Positions 7,990 to 14,012 of a stretch of 33,643 nucleotides of DNA are shown piece by piece. The notes beneath the pieces were generated by a model. That model had not been told where the DNA came from. It was given only the letters and a program-made list of their open reading frames with translations, and searched no databases. Position 1 is the stretch's first letter, and each line of letters opens with the position of its first letter. The stretch is from Mahella sp. (GTDB lineage Bacteria > Bacillota > Clostridia > Mahellales > Mahellaceae), in contig NZ_JAIHAU010000022.1 in assembly GCF_020054945.1 (NCBI RefSeq), positions 1 through 33,643 on the forward strand. The letters are read 5' to 3'. A program made the translations under genes and the position numbers.

Positions 7990-9177
7990 CTATTCCCTTA
8001 TGCCCAAATAGTTGTATAAATTGTCTATTTGTCCGCTGTCTGCTATTGTCTGCAAATGATCGTAGACCCGCTTTACATCGTAGACGCCGACGTCGCGGCC
8101 TCCCAGACCGTAGATGTAATTTATAACTTTAATACCATCGGCTTTACCGTACATAGCGCTGCGCACATCGACGAATATAGGTCCGCCTGCCGCCGAGAAT
8201 CCCTCCGCTTTATCCATAACGGCCACCGCCTTGACATGCGATAATGCCTTGACTATCTCATCGGCCGGGAAAGGTCTAAACAAGCGTATCTTCAACAATC
8301 CGGCCTTCACGCCCTGTTCACGCAGCATATCCACCGTATCCTTGGCCGTACCGGCCGTAGAATTGGCTATTACTATAGCTATATCGGCGTCATCGAGCTT
8401 ATACTCTTCAAACAGACCATACTGACGTCCTGAAATCTTGGCGAATTCGTTTTGTACGTCGATCAACACCTGTTTTGCATTTTTTATAGCCTCAGCCTGC
8501 TGGCGCTTATGCTCGAAATAAAATGCCGGCAGATCGAACATACCCATGCTTACCGGATGCTCTTTATCCAAAAGCGAATATTGGGGTTTGTATTCGCCTA
8601 CAAAGCTTTTAACCAGGTCATCTTCAAGCAGCATTATATTTTCCACCGAATGGCTGGTTATAAAACCGTCATAGCATATCATGACCGGAAGCTGAACATC
8701 GGCATGCTCGGCCACCCTTATAGCCATTATAAGGCTGTCATAGGCCTCCTGATTGTTTTCATTATATATCTGTACCCATCCGGAATCCCTGGCACCCATA
8801 GCATCGCTATGGTCGTTGTGAATGTTTATAGGCGCGGACAATGCTCTGTTGACCGTCGTCATAACGATAGGCAAGCGCATGGAAGCCGCTATATAAAGCA
8901 TCTCCCACATCAAAGCCAGTCCTTGGGAAGACGTGGCCGTCATGGTGCGTGCTCCGGCAGCCTCGGCACCTATGCAGGCGCTCATGGCGCTGTGCTCGCT
9001 CTCTACAGCAACAAACTCCGTACGAACCTGACCGTTAGCTACAAATTGGGAAAAGTATTGTGGTACCTCCGTAGACGGCGTTATAGGGAATGCCGCCACC
9101 ACATCAGGATCTATCTGTCTCAACACATATGCCGCAACCCTTGCAGTGATCATAATCATATTTGATTTTACCGTCAT
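7990..9177 (-). CDS. porA: 2-oxoacid:ferredoxin oxidoreductase, alpha subunit, altered N-terminus
   Basis: The large subunit of the por complex, carrying the pyrimidine-binding TPP region and the substrate-channel domain. AAFPITPSTEVPQYF, VESEHSAMSACIGA and MTATSSQGLALMWEM are characteristic. The frame opens at ATG 9177, inside porD, giving 395 residues and a 74-bp overlap. No Shine-Dalgarno precedes 9177 or the next in-frame ATGs at 9159 and 9153. The segment before LRQIDPDVV reads ITARVAAYV where relatives usually have a TG(N/A)EAVA motif. Together with the truncated porD this points to a deletion fusing the two genes, or to a sequence error. The catalytic body is otherwise intact. Confidence 0.9.
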   Translation of the reverse strand: MTVKSNMIMITARVAAYVLRQIDPDVVAAFPITPSTEVPQYFSQFVANGQVRTEFVAVESEHSAMSACIGAEAAGARTMTATSSQGLALMWEMLYIAASMRLPIVMTTVNRALSAPINIHNDHSDAMGARDSGWVQIYNENNQEAYDSLIMAIRVAEHADVQLPVMICYDGFITSHSVENIMLLEDDLVKSFVGEYKPQYSLLDKEHPVSMGMFDLPAFYFEHKRQQAEAIKNAKQVLIDVQNEFAKISGRQYGLFEEYKLDDADIAIVIANSTAGTAKDTVDMLREQGVKAGLLKIRLFRPFPADEIVKALSHVKAVAVMDKAEGFSAAGGPIFVDVRSAMYGKADGIKVINYIYGLGGRDVGVYDVKRVYDHLQTIADSGQIDNLYNYLGIRE

Positions 9178-9385
9178 CAGTGGGCATTATCGACGTATCG
9201 GGACAAGTTGGCCAGCACAAAAGGCAACCGGTGCACTTATCCTCGATTAAAACAGGGCGCATGGTACGCCAATCACCGGTAGTGAAAGCTTCGGCTCCGC
9301 CCGCCCACGGCGCTATACCTCCCGGCGTTATGTCGCGCCAGCTTATATCCTCATTTACTTCCTCTATTTTTTTAATCTCGCTCAT
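9104..9385 (-). CDS. porD: 2-oxoacid:ferredoxin oxidoreductase, delta (ferredoxin) subunit, truncated
   Basis: The small 2x[4Fe-4S] subunit that passes electrons from the TPP site to ferredoxin. The first cluster motif CTGCLLCWPTCP is complete. The second, CKGCGIC, is followed by VETDRS and a stop, so the fourth cysteine (normally in a CP pair) and about 20 C-terminal residues are missing; the 93 residues compare with about 99 in relatives that lack this protein's longer N-terminus. The start ATG overlaps the porC stop (ATGA, 9382-9385), so translation is coupled. As written, the second cluster would be incomplete, which should impair electron transfer unless another ligand substitutes. Confidence 0.85.
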   Translation of the reverse strand: MSEIKKIEEVNEDISWRDITPGGIAPWAGGAEAFTTGDWRTMRPVLIEDKCTGCLLCWPTCPDTSIMPTDDGKIKYDYDHCKGCGICVETDRS

Positions 9386-9960
9386 GATATTATTACCTCC
9401 TCCATCGACCTCTTCAAAGCCCGCATATTCCCATCTATAACCTCGGGCTTGGTGGCGAATTTATGATGGAATGATTCTTCCATGCTCTTTATAAACTGCT
9501 CCTTCTCGACCAAACCGGTCATAGCCATTATAGCTCCCAGCATTGGAACATTGGGGAAATACCTGCCCAACTCCTCTTCGGATATCTTCTTGGCATCGAC
9601 CGTACCCACTTTGCCTTTGTAATCTTTTAGGTAATGTCTTATTTCCTCCGGCGACTTAGGGGTATTTATGACTATGCCGCCTGTTTCCTTTAGACCTGCT
9701 GTAACATCTACCGCCGCAAGAAGTGTTTCGTCCACTACTACCACATAATCGGGTTCATAGATATTGGAATGCACCCTTATAGGCTCATCGCTTATCCTAT
9801 TATAAGCTGTGAGCGGTGCGCCGGAGCGTTCGGGACCATATTCAGGAAAGCCCTGAATATATTTACCGGTGTTGAAAAGCGCCTCGGCCAAAAGCAACGA
9901 AGCCGTCTTTGCACCTTGACCTCCACGGCCATGCCAACGGATCTCTATCATCTTTCCCAT
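9382..9960 (-). CDS. porC: 2-oxoacid:ferredoxin oxidoreductase, gamma subunit
   Basis: First gene of the por operon, about 192 residues. The N-terminal IEIRWHGRGGQGAKTAS and GFPEYGPERSGAPLTAYNR are hallmarks of the gamma subunit. The open frame extends 24 codons further upstream (to 10032), but the ATG at 9960 has AGGA six bases before it and matches where family members begin; an ATG at 9951 is also possible. An 8-bp hairpin (9968-9989) contains part of this ribosome-binding site. porD overlaps the stop by 4 bp. Confidence 0.92.
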   Translation of the reverse strand: MGKMIEIRWHGRGGQGAKTASLLLAEALFNTGKYIQGFPEYGPERSGAPLTAYNRISDEPIRVHSNIYEPDYVVVVDETLLAAVDVTAGLKETGGIVINTPKSPEEIRHYLKDYKGKVGTVDAKKISEEELGRYFPNVPMLGAIMAMTGLVEKEQFIKSMEESFHHKFATKPEVIDGNMRALKRSMEEVIIS

Positions 9961-9967
9961 ATGATGT

Positions 9968-9989
9968 CCTGGTTTATAATCAAACCAGG
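9968..9989 (-). promoter_or_regulatory. Hairpin over the porC ribosome-binding site
   Basis: CCTGGTTT, a 6-nt loop (GATTAT on the minus strand), and AAACCAGG form a perfect 8-bp stem in the por leader. Its 3' arm ends in the AGG of the AGGA that serves the ATG at 9960, so the fold would partly hide the site. A GGGAGG lies just upstream at about 9996-10001. Translational control is an inference. Confidence 0.45.
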
Positions 9990-10096
9990 TCCACACCTCC
10001 CTTATATATTGATAAACTATTAGTTTTAACAATGCAATTTTTATAAGTCAAAAATTTTATTTTAGTATCAGCTCCTATGTAGCCCCAACCTTTCAT

Positions 10097-10126
10097 ATTA
10101 TAGCAGTAGCGTACAAGTAATGTCAA
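10097..10126 (-). promoter_or_regulatory. Near-perfect sigma-A promoter of the por operon
   Basis: On the minus strand: TTGACA (10126-10121), 18-bp spacer, TATAAT (10102-10097), with TGC before the -10 (extended). This is full consensus and predicts very strong expression. The leader to the porC ATG would be about 130 nt. A weaker TTGACT / TAAAAC pair lies further downstream. Confidence 0.85.
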
Positions 10127-10149
10127 GGAAAGGCTAAAAGTCGCAAAAT

Positions 10150-11625
10150 TCAAAACTCGATGCCATCGCAGCGATCACATTTGCCGCATTTAGGAGAAAC
10201 CAGTTTCTCTCCAAAGTAATTCAATATGTAATTCCGACGGCAGACGGATGTTTTGCAGTAATTCACCATGCTTTCCAATCGTTCCATATCATATCGGCGT
10301 TGCTTGTCATACGCCGATACGTCGACCGGCCAATATTCAAATGATTTGCTCCTGTCAGGCAGCCTGTACGCCCTTTGCCAAGTACCTTTAACCGGCAAAC
10401 GCTTTATGGCTTCGGCGCGTTCCAACACCTCCAAAGCCACATTCACCGCCGAGGCTGATACACCGTCGGGCAATGACGCTGCCGTTTCTTTTATCCCGAG
10501 TGTCACAACATCGCCGTCTGAACGGCAAAGCATATTATAGACGGCCCGTACAACCTTTAGATTCGGATAATTATTATTTATCATAAACTCCTGTAAATGT
10601 TTATCCGACGGCTTATAAAGCAGTATGCAGCATGCCGGCTGTCCATCCCGTCCCGCTCTGCCGGCTTCCTGATAATAGGCTTCCAAGCTGGCCGGCATAT
10701 TATAGTGCAGCACAAAACCCACATCGGGCTTGTCCACCCCCATGCCGAAGGCATTGGTGGCCAATATGACAGGCAAACGCCCTTGCATGAAATCGTCCTG
10801 CACGCGTATGCGCTGTTGATCGCTTAAGCCGGCATGATAAGGAGCCGCAATAATACCGGCACGATTAAGCCTTGCGGCCATCATTTCGGTTGCCTTTCGC
10901 GTAGCAGTATACACTATGCCCGGGAATCTGAGCTGACCTATCGTATCCAAAATAAAAGCCTCTCTTTGGCTCTCGGACGATACCGCCTTTACTATAAAGC
11001 GAAGATTGGGACGTTCAAATCCCGTTACAAAACATCTGGGGCGCACAAGCTTTAATTGCCGTATGATATCATCTCTGACATACGGCGTCGCGGTGGCGGT
11101 AGTAGCTATAACCGGAGGCCGTCCGGTATATTCTATGGCCTGAGCCAGTTGCAGGTAATCCGGTCTGAAATCATGCCCCCACTGCGATATGCAGTGCGCC
11201 TCGTCCACCGCAAACAATGATATATGTACTTCTTTCAAACCTTCCAAAAAACGCTGGCTGCGAAATCTCTCGGGTGCAACATATATGAGCTTATAATATC
11301 CTTTTTGCAAACGCCTCATACATTCCTGCTGTTGAGCCATCGTCAGCGTGCTGTTCATAAAAGCGGCCGGTATACCGTTATGCCTCAAAAAATCCACCTG
11401 GTCTTTCATAAGCGCTATCAATGGCGATACCACTATGGCCGTACCGGGCAAAATCAATGCGGGCAGTTGATAGCAGAGCGATTTGCCGCTGCCGGTAGGC
11501 ATGACCGCCAATGTATCCTTGCCGTTCAATACCGAGCGTATAACAGCCTCCTGCTGACCGATAAACGCGTCATAACCGAAATATCGTTTGAGGTAGATCA
11601 AAAGATTATCGGTTTCAACGGCCAT
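10150..11625 (-). CDS. recQ: RecQ-family ATP-dependent DNA helicase
   Basis: A 3'-5' DNA helicase for recombination and repair. Walker A is MPTGSGKSLCYQLPAL (39-54), the DEAH box is VDEAHCISQWGHDFRPDY, and the arginine-finger motif VI is QEAGRAGRDG. The C-terminus has CKTSVCRRNYIL followed by CGKCDRC, four cysteines of the RecQ zinc-binding subdomain. It stops shortly after this, at 491 residues, so the HRDC domain and most of the winged helix are absent, as in the shorter RecS-like proteins of Firmicutes. The ATG at 11625 overlaps the YjbQ-family gene by 11 bp, so the two are translationally coupled. Confidence 0.93.
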   Translation of the reverse strand: MAVETDNLLIYLKRYFGYDAFIGQQEAVIRSVLNGKDTLAVMPTGSGKSLCYQLPALILPGTAIVVSPLIALMKDQVDFLRHNGIPAAFMNSTLTMAQQQECMRRLQKGYYKLIYVAPERFRSQRFLEGLKEVHISLFAVDEAHCISQWGHDFRPDYLQLAQAIEYTGRPPVIATTATATPYVRDDIIRQLKLVRPRCFVTGFERPNLRFIVKAVSSESQREAFILDTIGQLRFPGIVYTATRKATEMMAARLNRAGIIAAPYHAGLSDQQRIRVQDDFMQGRLPVILATNAFGMGVDKPDVGFVLHYNMPASLEAYYQEAGRAGRDGQPACCILLYKPSDKHLQEFMINNNYPNLKVVRAVYNMLCRSDGDVVTLGIKETAASLPDGVSASAVNVALEVLERAEAIKRLPVKGTWQRAYRLPDRSKSFEYWPVDVSAYDKQRRYDMERLESMVNYCKTSVCRRNYILNYFGEKLVSPKCGKCDRCDGIEF

Positions 11626-12019
11626 GAATCACCGTCACCAACACCTGTCTTGGGCGCGGGCCGTCGAATTCGCAGAAATAAACGGCTTGCCAGCGGCCCA
11701 GCTCAAGTTTGCCGTTAACAACCGGCACTATTTGGGAACAGCCGAAGAAACTTGATTTTATATGGGCATCGGAATTACCTTCAACATGAGCATAATTACC
11801 GTATCTAGGCACAGCTTTATTGAGGTATTCAGCCACATCGGCCATCACGTCCGGATCGGCATTCTCATTGATGGTAACGCCGGCCGTAGTATGCGGCACA
11901 TATATCATGCATATGCCGTCGCTTATATCGGAACGATCTACCAGAGTCTGGATCTCGCTTGTAATATCGATGAATTGCTGCCGTTGCGTGGTAACGACAT
12001 CCAATTTCTCCATAAACAT
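11615..12019 (-). CDS. YjbQ/UPF0047 family protein
   Basis: A 134-residue member of the UPF0047 (YjbQ) family; E. coli YjbQ has weak thiamine-phosphate synthase activity, but the true role is unclear. The hallmarks are VPHTTAGVTINENADPDV, HVEGNSDAHIKSS, and GRWQAVYFCEFDGPRPR near the end; the family's histidines are all present. The ATG at 12019 has GGAGG seven bases before it and a good promoter 40 bp upstream. It is the first gene of a two-gene unit with recQ. Confidence 0.88.
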   Translation of the reverse strand: MFMEKLDVVTTQRQQFIDITSEIQTLVDRSDISDGICMIYVPHTTAGVTINENADPDVMADVAEYLNKAVPRYGNYAHVEGNSDAHIKSSFFGCSQIVPVVNGKLELGRWQAVYFCEFDGPRPRQVLVTVIHGR

Positions 12020-12058
12020 ATCTTTTCCTCCAAATGATAAGCTCTAATCTACAAGCCT

Positions 12059-12087
12059 ATTATACCCTCAGACAGATTTTATTGCAA
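12059..12087 (-). promoter_or_regulatory. Promoter of the yjbQ-recQ unit
   Basis: On the minus strand: TTGCAA (12087-12082), 17-bp spacer, TATAAT (12064-12059). The start of transcription would be about 35 bp before the ATG at 12019. Confidence 0.7.
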
Positions 12088-12100
12088 ACAGCAGTTATAT

Positions 12101-12130
12101 AAAGAGCCGACGAATATTCGTCAGCTCTTT
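12101..12130 (-). terminator. Terminator of the tautomerase gene
   Basis: Two 15-base arms starting AAAGAGC and ending GCTCTTT pair at 14 of 15 positions with no unpaired loop beyond the turn. It lies 15 bp past the tautomerase stop and just upstream of the yjbQ promoter. The T-run is short (TTT). Confidence 0.75.
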
Positions 12131-12145
12131 GTATGGTAAAAAGCA

Positions 12146-12334
12146 TTACTTATGGGTATCAGACAGCAATTTGCCGCCGGCGCCTATGTTATCCATGCTA
12201 TTCTCGCGTATTATTATGCTGAAAGCCTGCTCCGGTATGCCCAGCACCTCGTGGGCCGTCTGGGTCAGCTTGGCTATCAATTCGGCTTTTTTATCCTTGC
12301 TCATCTGAGGGCCATCGAATTGGATAAACGGCAT
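12146..12334 (-). CDS. 4-oxalocrotonate tautomerase family protein
   Basis: A 62-residue tautomerase-superfamily protein that uses its N-terminal proline as the general base for keto-enol chemistry. The start is set at ATG 12334, the fourth codon of the open frame, for two reasons: it leaves Pro as the residue exposed after Met removal (MPFIQFDGPQ), and AAGGAG lies nine bases upstream, whereas the ATG at 12343 would touch that site. The sequence resembles the DmpI-like short tautomerases. It is a single gene with its own promoter and terminator; the natural substrate cannot be told. Confidence 0.88.
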   Translation of the reverse strand: MPFIQFDGPQMSKDKKAELIAKLTQTAHEVLGIPEQAFSIIIRENSMDNIGAGGKLLSDTHK

Positions 12335-12371
12335 ATGTATCATCTCCTTTCGTTTTTTCCCGCCAAAGCTT

Positions 12372-12380
12372 ATTATAACA
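12372..12380 (-). promoter_or_regulatory. Extended -10 promoter of the tautomerase gene
   Basis: TGTTATAAT on the minus strand (12380 to 12372) is a perfect TGnTATAAT about 38 bp before the ATG at 12334. The -35 region is poor. Confidence 0.55.
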
Positions 12381-12404
12381 CCATAATCGCTACATTTTCC
12401 TCAT

Positions 12405-13046
12405 TTATATAAGCTCTTCTTCCAGCATAGCGCATAATGTATGGTACACCGGCATATGAAGCTCCTGCACGTCCGGCGTGTCTATTGCAGGCACTTTTAC
12501 GGTTATGTCGCATATACCGTCCATTTTACCGCCGCTTCTACCGGTAAGCCCCACAGTATCCACTCCGACTGCCTTAGCTACATATAACGCATCTATCACA
12601 TTGGCCGAATTGCCCGATGTGCTTATACCTATCAGCACGTCGTGCTTATTGCCCAGGGCATAAACCTGCTGTGCAAAGATTAATGAAGCATCCACATCGT
12701 TGGCAAAAGCGGTAAAAAACGCATCTTGGCCAACAAGCGCTATGGCCGGCAGAGCTCCCTGAAGTTTGGAGGCTATATAACGCCCCCTTTCTCCGCCGAT
12801 ATCCTCTATAGAATGACTTATCTCATCGGGCAGAGGGCGGCTCTTCAGGAAACCTTTCATCAATTCACCCACTATATGTTGAGCATCGGCCGCGCTCCCG
12901 CCGTTGCCGCATACCAGAATCTTGCCGCCGCTCGCCAAATCCGCAGCTATGAGTTCAAAAGCCCTTTCTATATCGCCCCTGCACGCATCCAGCGACGGGT
13001 AACGTTCTATGAGGCGGTCCAGATGTTTTTTGGTATTCTCTTTCAT
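12405..13046 (-). CDS. GmhA-like SIS-domain sugar-phosphate isomerase
   Basis: A 213-residue SIS-domain protein close to phosphoheptose isomerase GmhA and DiaA. LVCGNGGSAADAQHIVGEL is the phosphosugar loop and ISTSGNSANVIDAL the second phosphate-binding segment; GLTGRSGGKM and VQELHMPVYHTLC complete the family pattern. GmhA converts sedoheptulose 7-phosphate to heptose 7-phosphate. The ATG at 13046 overlaps the ROK stop (ATGA) and has GGAGG upstream. As the last gene of a mannoside-degradation run with no heptose genes in view, it may isomerise another sugar phosphate; that is inference. Confidence 0.85.
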   Translation of the reverse strand: MKENTKKHLDRLIERYPSLDACRGDIERAFELIAADLASGGKILVCGNGGSAADAQHIVGELMKGFLKSRPLPDEISHSIEDIGGERGRYIASKLQGALPAIALVGQDAFFTAFANDVDASLIFAQQVYALGNKHDVLIGISTSGNSANVIDALYVAKAVGVDTVGLTGRSGGKMDGICDITVKVPAIDTPDVQELHMPVYHTLCAMLEEELI

Positions 13047-14008
13047 ACTATATTCTCCCTCCAATTCTCTATAGCTATCGACAGGCTGGCATAATCCCCT
13101 ATGGCCTCGCCCAAGCCAGGCGTCATTATACTGCAGCACCGAGCCGCTATAGGCAACGCTTCTCGCTCTATTACTTTTTCGGCTTCGGGCTGCAGTATAT
13201 CGCGGCAGCGGGCAAATATGCTGCCTATGATAATCCTCTCGGGATTCAATATATCTATTATAACAGACAATCCATATCCGAGATACTTACCCGATGTCCT
13301 AAGTATCTCTATTGCTAAAGGATCGCCGCCGGCAGCAGCTTTACCGACGTCCTCCGCGGTTATACTGTCGGCCTGTTCAACCGTGGGGCAAAATGCCACG
13401 GCCTTGCCGTTTTTAATGCTATCTTTTATCATTTGAGCAGCCAACTTCGCTATGCCGCCGCCGCTGCAAAAGCCCTCGAAAGAGCCCGCTTTACCGTAAC
13501 CCATCGGTCCGTCCGGCGCCAACCGTATATGGCCTACCTCGCCTGCCGTATCGGTAATGCCGCTGTACAAGCGTCCGTTTAGTATCAGCCCTGCTCCCAT
13601 ACCCGTACCAAAAGTCAAAAATACCATATTATCGCATCCCACTCCGGCACCGAAGCGGTGTTCGGCCAAAGCACATGCATTGGCATCGTTTTGCAGATAA
13701 GCCGGTATACCGAAACGCCGGCTCATTATATCGACAATATGCACATTATCCCATCCGGGCAGATTAGGCGGCGACATGACGATGCCTCTGCGGCTGTCTA
13801 GCGGGCCACCGCAGCTTATGCCTATAGCGACCACTTCCGGTCTCATGAGCTGCTGCGCCATTGCCGTCAGTTTGTCCAACATTTGCTCTGGCCCTTTATC
13901 GGCTTCCGATGGTAATTTGACCTTTTGTATTATGCGCCCATCGGATGTGCCGAGTATCGCCGCGAGCTTGGTACCTCCTATATCCAACCCTATGAAATAT
14001 CTTACCAT
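13043..14008 (-). CDS. ROK-family sugar kinase without the usual zinc cysteines
   Basis: A 321-residue ROK protein with no N-terminal DNA-binding domain, so a kinase and not a repressor. GLDIGGTKLA is the phosphate loop, LQNDANACALAEHRFG contains the sugar-binding and catalytic Asp, and FLTFGTGMGAGLI is the adenosine loop. The ROK zinc site normally reads CxCGxxGC after GHI; here GHIRLAPDGPMGYGKAGSFEG keeps the His and lacks all three Cys. Such variants occur in clostridial ROK proteins, so it need not be inactive. The substrate is likely mannose or glucose, judged from the GH38 gene ending 4 bp upstream. Confidence 0.88.
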   Translation of the reverse strand: MVRYFIGLDIGGTKLAAILGTSDGRIIQKVKLPSEADKGPEQMLDKLTAMAQQLMRPEVVAIGISCGGPLDSRRGIVMSPPNLPGWDNVHIVDIMSRRFGIPAYLQNDANACALAEHRFGAGVGCDNMVFLTFGTGMGAGLILNGRLYSGITDTAGEVGHIRLAPDGPMGYGKAGSFEGFCSGGGIAKLAAQMIKDSIKNGKAVAFCPTVEQADSITAEDVGKAAAGGDPLAIEILRTSGKYLGYGLSVIIDILNPERIIIGSIFARCRDILQPEAEKVIEREALPIAARCCSIMTPGLGEAIGDYASLSIAIENWRENIV

Positions 14009-14012
14009 CTCA

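Noticed and set aside
8452-9165. 237-codon open frame on the plus strand
   Set aside because: It lies wholly antisense to porA, which has strong family motifs; no start signals. A shadow frame.
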